Shown here: piece by piece, positions 40,389-48,750 of the stretch
Position numbering within the stretch: position 1 is the first letter of the stretch
How the letters are laid out: every line of letters begins with the position of its first letter
Assembly: GCF_011250645.1 (NCBI RefSeq)
Contig: NZ_JAANNO010000001.1
Location: 777,520-841,519 of the forward strand
Reading direction: 5' to 3'
DNA from: Motilibacter aurantiacus
Lineage (GTDB): Bacteria > Actinomycetota > Actinomycetes > Motilibacterales > Motilibacteraceae
Length of the DNA: 64,000 nt
The notes under the pieces: model-generated
Databases searched by the model: none
What the model saw: the letters and a program-made list of their open reading frames with translations, nothing else
What the model was told of the DNA's origin: nothing
Position numbers and translations under genes: made by a program

Positions 40389-42659
40389 TCACGGGTTGGT
40401 GCCTGTCGGGGGCCGGATGATCGTCTGGGTGCTGCCGGTCTGCGGAGGCTGCCCACCGGGCGGGTTGTCGGTGTACTGCGCGACGAACACCGCGGCGATG
40501 TTGCCCGAGGTGGCGTGCGCGCTGTCCAGCGGAGGCGTCTGGATCGTGCCGGTGCAGCCCGCGGTCGAGTTCTGCGGGTGCCCGTGCGCGTCGTGGCCGA
40601 GGATGTAGGCCACCTGGACCCGCGTGCAGTCGACCGGCTGGTCGTCGGTCACGTTCACGGTGAACTGGACCGCGTCGCCGAAGCGGAAGTTGTTGTTGGT
40701 CAACGGGGCTCCCGCGGCCGTGCGCAGCTGCAGCTGCACGGTCGGCGGCGCATTGCCGACGCGTACCCGGACCGAGCTGGACGCCCAGCGGCCGGTGCGG
40801 TCGGTGACCTTCAGCGTCGCGTCGTAGATGCCGAGCGCCGAGTAGGTGAAGGTCGGGTTGGCGCTGGTGGAGTCGAAGATCCCGTCGGCGTTGAAGTCCC
40901 ACTGGTACTGCAGGCGGTCGCCGTCGGGGTCGCTGGTGCCCGCGCTGGAGAACGTCACCGTCAGCGGCGCAGTGGGCGCCTGGGACGGCGTCGCCGCCAC
41001 CCGCACCGTCGGGGTGCGGTTGCCCCGGGTGAAGTCGATGCGCGCGAGCTGCGCCTCGGGGTTCTCCGAGAAGTAGCCGTCGCCGTAGTCGAGGACGTAG
41101 AGCGCGCCGTCGGGGCCGAACTCCATGTCCATCGGGTTGTCGACGAGGCCGACCGGCCCGACATCGCGGATGTCGATCAGGTCGCCGCGGCTGTTGATCC
41201 GCATCTCCTTGATGTAGTCCCGGCTCCACTCGTAGAACAGTGCGGCGTCGTCGTAGTACTCCGGCCACTTGACCTGCGAGGGGTTCGAGCGGCTGAAGTG
41301 GTACATCGGGCCGCCCATCGGGCTGACGCCGTTGCCGCCGACCGTGGTGCCGTTCGGGCCGGTGAAGGGCGAGACGCCGTTGACCTCGGGGAAGAGCGCG
41401 CTGTTACCGTAGTCGTACCAGACCTGCGGCTGCTGGACCGGGGGCAGGACCCGCTGGCCCTGGAAGGTGATCTGCGTGCCGCCGGAGGAGATGTCGGCGT
41501 TCCACGCGGAGTCGTTCACCGGTGCGCCGCAGTTGAACCACTCACCGGGCGTCCCCTGCGTGCCGGTCGGCGCTCCGACCGGCGGGAAGGTGTAGTCGCG
41601 GTACGGGATGTCCGGGGCCATGCAGTAGGGCCAGCCGTAGTTCGCCGGCTCGGTGATGACCATCCACCGGCCGAGGCCCTGCGGCCCGCGGTTCGCGTTG
41701 GGGTTCGGCGCGTCCGGGGAGTAGTCACCCAGCAGGAGCTGGTCGGTCTCGCGGTCGACCGCGAACCGGAACGGGTTGCGCAGGCCCATCACGTAGATCT
41801 CGGGCCGGGTGTTGGGCGTGCCCTGCCGGAAGAGGTTGCCCTCCGGCACGGTGTAGCCGCCGTTGGCGCCCACCCGGATACGCAGCACCTTCCCGCGCAG
41901 GTCGTTCGTGTTGCCCGAGGTGCGCCGGGCGTCCAGGCCGGGGTTCTGGAACGGCGTCGCCGCGATCCCGGTCGGGTTGTCGTTGATCGGGGTGTAGCCC
42001 TCGGAGAAGAACGGGTTGGTGTCGTCACCGGTCGACAAATAGAGGTTGCCCTCGCTGTCGAAGTCGATCTTGCCGCCGACGTGGCAGCAGAGGCCGCGGT
42101 CGGTCGGCACGTCGATGATCCGCTGCTCGCTGCCGAAGTCGAGGGTGTTGCCCGTCATCTTGAACCGCGAGAGGCGAAGCACTCCGCGGAAGCGGGCGAA
42201 GTCGGCGAGGGTGCCCATCATCGGGGCGTCGCCCTCGTTGAACAACGGGGTGCTCGGGTCGTCGAGCGGCGTGTTCAGGGCCGGGGAGTAGTAGACGTAC
42301 ACCCAGCGGTTCTCGGCGAAGTTCGGGTCGACGGCGATGCCCTGCAGGCCCTCTTCGTCGTGCTGGTAGAGCCCGGCGGGGGCCTCGCGGAAGTCCGCGA
42401 CGAGGGTGTTGAGCCCGGTCCGGGGGTCGTTGACCCGCAGCTGCCCCGTGCGGGCGCTGTGCAGGACGCGGCGGTCGGGAAGGACGGCGAGCGCCATGGG
42501 CTCACCGGGGTCCTCGTTCAGCGGGACCCGCTGGAAGTCTGCGGCGGGCGGCATCGGCCGGGTGGCCGGCCCGCGAACGGCGTTGGCGGTGGTGGGCGCG
42601 GCGATCGCCGCTGCTCCGAGAGTGACTGCTGCGCAGGTTAGAGCGACTGCTCTCCGCAT
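40389..42659 (-). CDS. secreted PQQ-dependent sugar dehydrogenase-like protein with PKD domain
   Basis: 756 residues from ATG 42659, preceded by AAAGGAACC. The signal peptide is RRAVALTCAAVTLGAAAIAA with APTTANA cleavage. The main domain (residues 40-530) has the glucose/sorbosone dehydrogenase propeller: GLQGIAVDPNFAENRWVYVYY, HVGGKIDFDSEGNLYLSTGD, GLRNPFRFAVDRE, MDMEFGPDGALYVLDYGDG. A PKD domain follows (TVTFSSAGTSDPDGDRLQYQ then WDFNADGIFDSTSANP), and then a C-terminal beta domain (DDQPVDCTRVQVAYILGHDAHG), a carbohydrate-binding-like module. It probably oxidises an extracellular sugar. PQQ synthesis genes are not in the window. Confidence 0.88.
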   Translation of the reverse strand: MRRAVALTCAAVTLGAAAIAAPTTANAVRGPATRPMPPAADFQRVPLNEDPGEPMALAVLPDRRVLHSARTGQLRVNDPRTGLNTLVADFREAPAGLYQHDEEGLQGIAVDPNFAENRWVYVYYSPALNTPLDDPSTPLFNEGDAPMMGTLADFARFRGVLRLSRFKMTGNTLDFGSEQRIIDVPTDRGLCCHVGGKIDFDSEGNLYLSTGDDTNPFFSEGYTPINDNPTGIAATPFQNPGLDARRTSGNTNDLRGKVLRIRVGANGGYTVPEGNLFRQGTPNTRPEIYVMGLRNPFRFAVDRETDQLLLGDYSPDAPNPNANRGPQGLGRWMVITEPANYGWPYCMAPDIPYRDYTFPPVGAPTGTQGTPGEWFNCGAPVNDSAWNADISSGGTQITFQGQRVLPPVQQPQVWYDYGNSALFPEVNGVSPFTGPNGTTVGGNGVSPMGGPMYHFSRSNPSQVKWPEYYDDAALFYEWSRDYIKEMRINSRGDLIDIRDVGPVGLVDNPMDMEFGPDGALYVLDYGDGYFSENPEAQLARIDFTRGNRTPTVRVAATPSQAPTAPLTVTFSSAGTSDPDGDRLQYQWDFNADGIFDSTSANPTFTYSALGIYDATLKVTDRTGRWASSSVRVRVGNAPPTVQLQLRTAAGAPLTNNNFRFGDAVQFTVNVTDDQPVDCTRVQVAYILGHDAHGHPQNSTAGCTGTIQTPPLDSAHATSGNIAAVFVAQYTDNPPGGQPPQTGSTQTIIRPPTGTNP

Positions 42660-43034
42660 GAGCTCTAGGTTCCTTTCGTTGATCTTCGTCGACCAACACG
42701 CAAGCGCCGGAGGCTTGGATGGCGTCCGGCCAAGGCGGCCTGGCGAGGGCCGACCTCCTCCTTCCCGGCGACGCCGGACCCGGGGTACAGGGGGGACATT
42801 AACCCTCATGTCAACCGGGTCAAGGGGCTCCGCAGCCCGCGAGCGGAAACGATTGCTGTCCGCCGTCGCGAGCGCGCTCCTCCGTGAGCAGATGCTTCGC
42901 GGGACCAACCGTTCGCCGAGGAGCCCCGGGCCTCTGTTCCTCCCGCACGCAACGGTATTTGCGCAACATTCACGTGCGCTGCCAGCGGTTCCCCGCAGCC
43001 GACGCCCCGGCGGGAGCGGGGCCACAATGGAGGG
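42660..43034. promoter_or_regulatory. divergent intergenic region
   Basis: 375 bases between the secreted dehydrogenase and the formylglycine-generating enzyme. It includes the dehydrogenase ribosome site (AAAGGAACC on the minus strand) and a moderately A+T-rich stretch (42,945-42,975, acggtatttgcgcaacattcac). No small ORF is convincing. Confidence 0.4.
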
Positions 43035-44045
43035 GTGAGCGACTGCTGCGGGCCGTCCGTCCCGACGCCGACCGCCCTCGGGACCGCACCCCAGGGCGCC
43101 CCTCTCGACCTGCTGCCCGAGAGCGCCCGGCCACTGCCCTTCGACGTCCCGGCCCGCTCCCCGAAGGACGTGGCCCGCGGGATGGCGCGGATCGCCGGCG
43201 GCGAGTTCCTCATGGGCGGCGACGACCCCGACCAGTTCCCCGCCGACGGGGAGGGCCCGGTCCGCGCCGTGCGGCTGTCGGCGTACCTCATCGACACGAC
43301 CGCGGTGACCAACGCGCAGTACGCGACCTTCGTGAAGGCGACCGGCTACGTCACGGACGCCGAGCGTTACGGCTGGTCGTTCGTCTTCCACCTGCTGCTC
43401 GGCCCCGACGCCGCCCCGCACGTCATGGACGGCAGCGTCCCGAGCGCGCCCTGGTGGCGGGCCGTGCGCGGCGCGTCCTGGCGCAGTCCCGAGGGCCCCG
43501 GCTCCGACGTGTCGTCCCGGCAGAGCCACCCCGTCACCCACGTGTCGTGGCACGACGCGGCGGCGTACGCGGCCTGGGCGGGCAAGCGGCTGCCGACGGA
43601 GGCCGAGTGGGAGATGGCCGCCCGGGGCGGCCTGGAGCAGGCCCGGTTCCCGTGGGGCGGCGAGCTGACCCCGCGCGGCCAGCACAGGTGCAACATCTGG
43701 CAGGGCACGTTCCCCACGGTCAACACCCAGGAGGACGGCTACGTCGGCACCGCGCCCGTGAAGGCGTACCGGCCCAACGCCTACGGTCTCTACAACACCT
43801 CGGGCAACGTCTGGGAGTGGTGCTCCGACCGCTGGAGCACCAGCTGGCACGCGGAGGAGCGGGAGGAGACCCGGGTCGACCCGGAGGGCCCGCCGACAGG
43901 TGAAGCCCGTGTCGTGCGTGGCGGGTCGTACCTCTGCCACGCGTCCTACTGCAACCGCTACCGCGTCGCCGCCCGCACCTCGAACACGCCCGACTCGACC
44001 ACCGGGCACATGGGCTTCCGGTGCGCCGCTGACGTCACCGCCTGA
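43035..44045 (+). CDS. formylglycine-generating enzyme (FGE-sulfatase family, SUMF1)
   Basis: 336 residues from GTG 43035 after GGAGG. It converts a cysteine in sulfatases to formylglycine. The fold marks are present: MARIAGGEFLMGGDDPD, HPVTHVSWHDAAAYAAWAGK, RLPTEAEWEMAARGG, GNVWEWCSDRW and RVVRGGSYLCHASYCNRYRV followed by TPDSTTGHMGFRCA. The pair of cysteines in C-H-A-S-Y-C equals the copper-binding active-site cysteines of authentic bacterial FGE, so it is probably catalytic rather than a generic SUMF1 protein. No sulfatase is nearby in the window. Confidence 0.9.
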   Translation: MSDCCGPSVPTPTALGTAPQGAPLDLLPESARPLPFDVPARSPKDVARGMARIAGGEFLMGGDDPDQFPADGEGPVRAVRLSAYLIDTTAVTNAQYATFVKATGYVTDAERYGWSFVFHLLLGPDAAPHVMDGSVPSAPWWRAVRGASWRSPEGPGSDVSSRQSHPVTHVSWHDAAAYAAWAGKRLPTEAEWEMAARGGLEQARFPWGGELTPRGQHRCNIWQGTFPTVNTQEDGYVGTAPVKAYRPNAYGLYNTSGNVWEWCSDRWSTSWHAEEREETRVDPEGPPTGEARVVRGGSYLCHASYCNRYRVAARTSNTPDSTTGHMGFRCAADVTA

Positions 44046-44074
44046 CCTCTTGACCTGCAGCGGGGCGCCCTGCC

Positions 44075-44497
44075 TCAGGCCCGCAGCCGGGCAGCCACCG
44101 TCGGGATGACGACGGCCGCCGCGACCAGGTGGGTCAGCATCAGCAGCGCGCGCGTCGGCCACGCCGCGTCGGCGACGAGGTCGGGGACCAGCGAGAGCGC
44201 GGTCAGGGCCACCGTGGCACGCACGAACGTCCGGCGCGGGCGGGCCGCCCACCGCGCCAGCACGGCGGCGAGCACGAGCCCGATCGCCGAGCAGATCGCG
44301 GTCAGCACCGCGAACCCGGACACCGGGATCGGCGCCCCGGACACGTCCAGGCTCACGCCGGCAGCCTTGCCCGTCGCGGCGACGGTCATGGTGGCGGCGC
44401 TGGCCACGAGCGTGGCGGCGAGAGCTTGGAGCAGGAAGGGCAGCCGCTGCCCGCGGGGCAGGCTCGGGGTGTACGCGGGGGCGGTAGTGGTGGCCAT
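44075..44497 (-). CDS. DUF6069-type small membrane protein
   Basis: 140 residues from ATG 44497. Four hydrophobic helices: LLQALAATLVASAATMTVAA, ISGFAVLTAICSAIGLVLAA (approximately), VALTALSLVPDLVADAAWP and LLMLTHLVAAAVVIPTVAARL. The pattern and length match the DUF6069 family common in actinobacteria, of unknown function. It converges with the FGE gene and borders a region of decayed genes. Confidence 0.7.
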   Translation of the reverse strand: MATTTAPAYTPSLPRGQRLPFLLQALAATLVASAATMTVAATGKAAGVSLDVSGAPIPVSGFAVLTAICSAIGLVLAAVLARWAARPRRTFVRATVALTALSLVPDLVADAAWPTRALLMLTHLVAAAVVIPTVAARLRA

Positions 44498-44780
44498 GTC
44501 GACTCCTCCGGCGCGGGGCCGGCGAGGTACCGGCCGCTCGTCGGTGCGACGAGCGGGCCAGGCCGGTTTCGACACAGGGGTCGAAGAACTTCCTCGTGGT
44601 GTCGGGAAGAGACCGCTTGCGGGCACGAGCGCGTCTCCGATGGGTCGGGGGACACCCCTCGCCCAGGTGTCGCCCGCCAGCAGCCCGCACCTTCGCCGTC
44701 GCCGCCGTGGCGCCGGAGCGGTGTCGGCCTTCTGCCCCGGTCAACCGGTGCAAGCAGCGTGGACGACAGGGGGGCAGCAG

Positions 44781-44930
44781 GTGAAAGAGCCGGAGGGGTG
44801 GCAGGAGGACGTCCTGGCCCGCCGGGCAGCGCTGCTGCGGACCGCGCGGCTGCTCACCGGGGGCCCGACTGGCCGAGGACCTGGTGCAGACCGCGCTGGC
44901 GAAGGTGTGGCCGCGCCGGCCCGCTGTGAC
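44781..44930 (+). pseudogene. remnant of SigE-family ECF sigma factor
   Basis: From GTG 44781 the frame reads KEPEGWQEDVLARRAALLRTARLLTG. One frame over it continues RLAEDLVQTALAKVWPR, the region-2 core of SASP/SigE-type ECF sigma factors (LLRTAYLLTGD-x-x-LAEDLVQTAL-x-x-VW). A frameshift separates the two halves and the rest of the gene (region 4) is missing, so it is a truncated pseudogene. Confidence 0.75.
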
Positions 44931-45121
44931 GTGCAGAAGCGCTGCGGCCGGGCCGGCCCTCCCGGCGGCTCCCTCACCTGGGACGACGTGCTCGGAACGG
45001 GACGAGCGGCGGCCAACCGGCGCCGGGCCTGCCCGACGGACGCCGACGCGGGCACCCGTTGCGCAGCAGCGCCGGCCGTCCGGCCCCGGGCCCTCGGGCC
45101 CGGGGCTCCGCCCACCAGGGC

Positions 45122-45244
45122 TCAGACGTTGCTGTCCCGGTCCTCGGGCTTCTTCGACGTCTCGATCTCGGTCTCGGTCAGCGGCGCGCCGCTGAGCTCC
45201 TCGGACGCGCCGCGCTCTACGCCCTCAGGCGCCTGCTCGCTCAT
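45122..45244 (-). CDS. 40-aa acidic hypothetical protein
   Basis: ATG 45244 is preceded by a strong GAGGAGG. The product MSEQAPEGVERGASEELSGA then PLTETEIETSKKPEDRDSNV is acidic and probably disordered. It is otherwise unrecognised. It lies between decayed regulator remnants, so it might itself be an accidental frame, but the ribosome site supports translation. Confidence 0.4.
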   Translation of the reverse strand: MSEQAPEGVERGASEELSGAPLTETEIETSKKPEDRDSNV

Positions 45245-45444
45245 GCGTCCCGGCCTCCTCGTCTCGGTTGCGCTGGTCAGCCCGAGGAGTACCCCGTCGA
45301 CGGTGTCGTGCACCTGAGGCGCCCACCGATCGGACACCGTCCTCGCGGTCCTCGGCCGCCTGCAGCCGGGCGAGGATCGCCTCGGCGCCGCACCGGGAGC
45401 GTGCGGGCCGCCGTGTCGGCCTCGAGCCTTCCGGCCGCCTGCTA

Positions 45445-45590
45445 GCGCGCCACGAGCGCGATGAGCTCGTCCAGCGATGGACGGGCTGCAGGTGCAGTGG
45501 CTGCTCGACCCCGCCGTCGACCTCGATGCGGCGCTCACCACGTTCTACGCGCCCTACCTCCTGCGCACCGGCGCCGTCCCCGGCCGATAG
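45445..45590 (+). pseudogene. remnant of TetR-family regulator C-terminus
   Basis: The frame starting at ATG 45477 reads MDGLQVQWLLDPAVDLDAAL then TTFYAPYLLRTGAVPGR and stop at 45588. DGLQVQWLLDP-x-VD is typical of the end of TetR/AcrR regulators. The preceding codons (ARHERDELVQRW) lie in another frame, and no N-terminal helix-turn-helix is found upstream, so only the tail of a former gene remains. Confidence 0.7.
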
Positions 45591-45721
45591 CCGCGGACCA
45601 CCCCTGCCGTCGGCCGCACCGTGGAGCAGGACGCCACGCTCGCTCGTTGAGGACGGGAGGAAGGGCCCTGTCGCCGCGCCAGCAGTGTGCGACGCTGGAG
45701 GACGACCGGTCGAGGAGGGAC

Positions 45722-46402
45722 GTGCAGGGCAGAGCGGGGACGCGCGGGAGCTCGGGCGCGCTCCTCGCTGCCGTCACCGCGGCGTACGCGACCGGCGGGT
45801 TCGTGGCCCTGCGCGCGGACAGCGCCGGGGACACCCCTCCCGTCGCCGCCCTCGCGGTCGGCGGCATCGCCCTCGCCCTGTTGCTCTGGCCGCTCGCGGC
45901 GCGCACGACCCGGGTCCTCGCGCTGACCGCCGTCCTCGCGGTGGCCCAGATCGGCGCCCAGGCGCTGACGCTGGCCGCCAGCGGCTCGCTCACCACCCAC
46001 GGCGCGCGCGCCATCGTCTGCTGCCCGCCGACCCCGGCCCCGGGGGCCGGCCCGTTCGCCACGCTCACCGCCCAGGCGGGCTGGGGGCTGTTCGCCGCCC
46101 AGTTGGGCGCCTGCCTGGTGCTCGCCCTGCTGCTGCGCGGCGCCCGCCGGCTGGTCGACGGCGCGCTGGACGCCCTCGCGGACGCCGGACGGCTGCTCAC
46201 GATCCCGCTGCGGCGACTCCTCGACCTGCTCGCCGCGCTCCTCCTCCCGGGCACGCCCGCCGGCCCGCGCCGGGTGCGCGGGGGCCACGACGCCCCTGTC
46301 CCGCTCGCGGGCCTGGTCCTGGCCCGGGCGACGGCCCGGAGGGGCCCGCCGAGGGCCCGGGCGCCGCGCCGCGCCCTGCCCAGCCACCTCACCCCGGCCT
46401 GA
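45722..46402 (+). CDS. hypothetical multipass membrane protein
   Basis: 226 residues from GTG 45722 with GAGGAGG upstream. Four hydrophobic segments: GALLAAVTAAYATGGFVAL, AALAVGGIALALLLWPLAA, LALTAVLAVAQIGAQALTLA and LGACLVLALLLRGARRLVD. A loop CCPPTPAP precedes the fourth. A long basic C-terminal tail ends in Arg/Pro-rich sequence. No family recognised. It lies 60 bases upstream of the MauE-DsbA gene and could be co-transcribed with it. Confidence 0.6.
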   Translation: MQGRAGTRGSSGALLAAVTAAYATGGFVALRADSAGDTPPVAALAVGGIALALLLWPLAARTTRVLALTAVLAVAQIGAQALTLAASGSLTTHGARAIVCCPPTPAPGAGPFATLTAQAGWGLFAAQLGACLVLALLLRGARRLVDGALDALADAGRLLTIPLRRLLDLLAALLLPGTPAGPRRVRGGHDAPVPLAGLVLARATARRGPPRARAPRRALPSHLTPA

Positions 46403-46462
46403 CGGCGGGCGACCCGCGACACGGAGCCCGCCGCGGCCCCCTTCCGTGTCCGGAGATGCCTG

Positions 46463-47722
46463 ATGTCCCCTTCTGCCGTGTCGGTACCGCCGACGCCGTC
46501 CGCCCCGGCCCTGCCGACTCCCCCGTCCACCTCCTCCCGGCTGCGCCCCGCCCTGGAGTGGTGTGCCGTCCCCGCGCGGCTGCTGCTCGCCGGCGTCCTC
46601 GGGTACGCCGCCGTCACCAAGATCGGCGACCCCGCCGCGACCGTGCGCGCGGTCCGCGCCTACGACCTGTTGCCCGGCTGGCTCGAGACCCTCGTCGGGC
46701 GCGGGCTGCCCGCGTTCGAGCTCGTGCTCGCCCTGCTCCTCCTCACCGGCGTCGCCCTCCGCCTGGCGGCTTCGGTCACGGCGGGCCTGCTCGTCGTGTT
46801 CCTGATCGGCATCGTCAGCGCCGCCGCCCGCGGCCTCGAGATCGACTGCGGCTGCTTCGGTGGGGGCGGCCCGACCGAGGACCCGGCGTACACCGCCGAG
46901 ATCGTGCGCGACTCGCTGCTGCTCGCGCTCGCCGTGGGGCTCGCGGCCCTCGGCACCTCCCGGCTCGCGCCGCGGCCTCGCGCGCCGCAGCCGCCCGCCG
47001 CGACCGAGACGGGCTCCTCGCGCACCGCGGCCCGGCGCGCGCAGGCCGAGAAGGCGCGCTACGCGTCCGCGCTCGACGCGCACCGCTCCCGCCTGCGGCT
47101 GGTCTCGCTCGGCGCCGCTGTCGCCCTGCTCGCGGCCCCGCTGGCCGCGATCGCCGTCGCCGAGGCGACCGAGCCCGCCCCGCCGGTCGTCGTGCCGGCG
47201 GCGGCCACCGCCTCCGGCGGGATCGCGGTCGGCTCCGCGTCGGCCCCGCGCACGCTCGTGGTGTTCGAGGACCCGCAGTGCCCGTACTGCGGGGAGCTCG
47301 AGCGCGGCGAGTCGGCCGACGCCATCGCGGCGGCGGTCGAGGCGGGCAGCGTTCGCGTGGAGTACCGGCTGCGCAGCTTCCTCGGCGACGAGTCCGTGCG
47401 CGCCGTTGCCGCCCTGGCCGCCGCGTCGGACGAAGGCAAGTTCCCCGAGTTCCACCGCGCGCTCTACGAGCACCAGCCCGAGGAGCGGACGGGCGGCTAC
47501 ACCGTCGAGGACCTGCTGGAGATCGGCCGCGGCGTCGGCCTGACGGGCGACAGCTTCGAGCAGGCGGTGCGCTCGCAGAAGTACGCCCCTTGGGCCCGGC
47601 AGGTCGACGAGCAGGCCAGCAAGGACGGCAACACCAGCACTCCGCAGCTGCGGCTCGACGGCTCGGTGGTCGACGCCGACACGATGTTCGACGCCGGCGC
47701 CCTGAGGACGCTGCTGGGCTGA
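46463..47722 (+). CDS. MauE/DoxX-like membrane domain fused to DsbA-like thioredoxin domain
   Basis: 419 residues. The N-terminal ~170 form a four-helix MauE-type domain: VPARLLLAGVLGYAAVTKIG, an FELVLALLLLTGVAL helix, and LLVVFLIGIVSAAARGLEI followed by DCGCFGGGG, whose C-x-C is typical of redox-active MauE proteins. A basic linker and another helix (LVSLGAAVALLAAPLAAIAV) lead to an extracytoplasmic thioredoxin-fold domain (about residue 250 on) with VVFEDPQCPYCGELE (CPYC active site) and GNTSTPQLRLDG (cis-Pro loop). The protein thus joins an electron-accepting membrane domain to a disulfide-forming one, analogous to VKOR-DsbA fusions. It probably introduces disulfides into secreted proteins. 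Confidence 0.82.
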   Translation: MSPSAVSVPPTPSAPALPTPPSTSSRLRPALEWCAVPARLLLAGVLGYAAVTKIGDPAATVRAVRAYDLLPGWLETLVGRGLPAFELVLALLLLTGVALRLAASVTAGLLVVFLIGIVSAAARGLEIDCGCFGGGGPTEDPAYTAEIVRDSLLLALAVGLAALGTSRLAPRPRAPQPPAATETGSSRTAARRAQAEKARYASALDAHRSRLRLVSLGAAVALLAAPLAAIAVAEATEPAPPVVVPAAATASGGIAVGSASAPRTLVVFEDPQCPYCGELERGESADAIAAAVEAGSVRVEYRLRSFLGDESVRAVAALAAASDEGKFPEFHRALYEHQPEERTGGYTVEDLLEIGRGVGLTGDSFEQAVRSQKYAPWARQVDEQASKDGNTSTPQLRLDGSVVDADTMFDAGALRTLLG

Positions 47723-47726
47723 GGCC

Positions 47727-47768
47727 GCCGGAGCGCTGCGCACGTCGCCGCGTGCGCAGCGCTCCGGC
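47727..47768 (+). terminator. strong hairpin terminator
   Basis: Perfect 18-bp stem (47727-47744/47751-47768), six-base loop, starting four bases after the MauE-DsbA stop. Confidence 0.85.
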
Positions 47769-47809
47769 CCCGCTAGCCTCCCGGCGGATCCGAGGCTGCG
47801 GAGGCGTAC

Positions 47810-48541
47810 GTGGCGGTGCCGCTCGAGAAGGTCCCACCGGGGCTCGTGGACCTGACGGAGCGGGCCGCGGGCAGCCTCGACAAGCACCGGCTCGCCGGCC
47901 ACCGGGCGCGCGTCGTCCTGGCCGTCGACCACAGCGGCTCGATGCGCCCGCTCTACCGCAGTGGCCGGGTGCAGGCGCTCGCGGAGCGGGTGCTCGCGCT
48001 CGCCACCCGCCTGGACGACGACGGCGCGATAGACGTCGTCCTGTTCGGGACCGAGGCCTGGCGCGCCGGCGCGCTGACGCTGGCCGACTACCGCGGCGGG
48101 ATCGACCGGATGACCGCCGGGCACCGGTTGGGGCGCACGAACTACGCGGGGGCCATGCACCTCGTGCGCGACATCGCGGGAGCGGGCGACCCGTTCGCGG
48201 ACCCCTCGGGGGCGTACGCCGTCCCGACGCTCTGCCTCTTCCTCACCGACGGCGCCCCGGACTCACGCACCGCGGCGACCGCGCAGCTCGTCGCCGCCAG
48301 CGCGGAAGGCGTCTTCTTCGCGTTCCTCGGCGTCACCGCGAGCCCGGAGGACGCGAAGCCCGCGCGCTTCGACTACCTGCGCCGGCTCGACACCTCCGTC
48401 CCCGGCCGGCTCGTGGACAACGCGTCCTTCGTGGAGGCCGACGACGTCGACGCGCTGGACGACGACACGCTGTACGACGCGATCCTGCACGAGTACCCGA
48501 CGTGGCTGCCGCCGGCCAGGGCGCACGGGCTGGTGCGCTGA
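47810..48541 (+). CDS. VWA domain protein (TerY/TerF-like)
   Basis: 243 residues from GTG 47810. The whole protein is a von Willebrand A domain with the MIDAS motif D-x-S-x-S in VVLAVDHSGSMRPLY, then GRTNYAGAMHLVRDIA (Thr ligand) and LCLFLTDGAPDSRTA (Asp). This arrangement is typical of small VWA proteins in tellurium-resistance (ter) gene groups. No TerD genes are nearby, so the assignment to that system is tentative. It may mediate metal-dependent protein binding. Confidence 0.82.
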   Translation: MAVPLEKVPPGLVDLTERAAGSLDKHRLAGHRARVVLAVDHSGSMRPLYRSGRVQALAERVLALATRLDDDGAIDVVLFGTEAWRAGALTLADYRGGIDRMTAGHRLGRTNYAGAMHLVRDIAGAGDPFADPSGAYAVPTLCLFLTDGAPDSRTAATAQLVAASAEGVFFAFLGVTASPEDAKPARFDYLRRLDTSVPGRLVDNASFVEADDVDALDDDTLYDAILHEYPTWLPPARAHGLVR

Positions 48542-48566
48542 CTCTCGCGGTGTCAGGGGCACTTCC

Positions 48567-48720
48567 GCGGTGTCCTGCCACCGCGAAGGACTCCCTGGCA
48601 CCGCGGGCGTGCACGACCGCCGCTCAGGGCGCCCGAGCCCGCCGGGCGCGACGTCGCGGGGCGTCGTGCACAGCTGACTTCCCCGGCGCGAAGGGCACGT
48701 GCGCGGTGGCAGGACACCGC
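48567..48720. repeat. 18-bp inverted repeat spanning 154 bp
   Basis: Arms gcggtgtcctgccaccgc (48567-48584) and its perfect complement (48703-48720), separated by 118 bases with no gene. Similar fragments (ggcaccgcggg, tcgcggtgtcagg) occur between and beside them. It lies between the VWA and dioxygenase genes, which converge. Confidence 0.8.
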
Positions 48721-48750
48721 CTTCGTCCCCGTGGCGCCGCGGACGTCACC

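Noticed and set aside
42660-44753. Upstream extension of the secreted dehydrogenase frame
   Set aside because: It runs antisense to the formylglycine-generating enzyme; the ATG at 42659 has its own ribosome site and a proper signal peptide.
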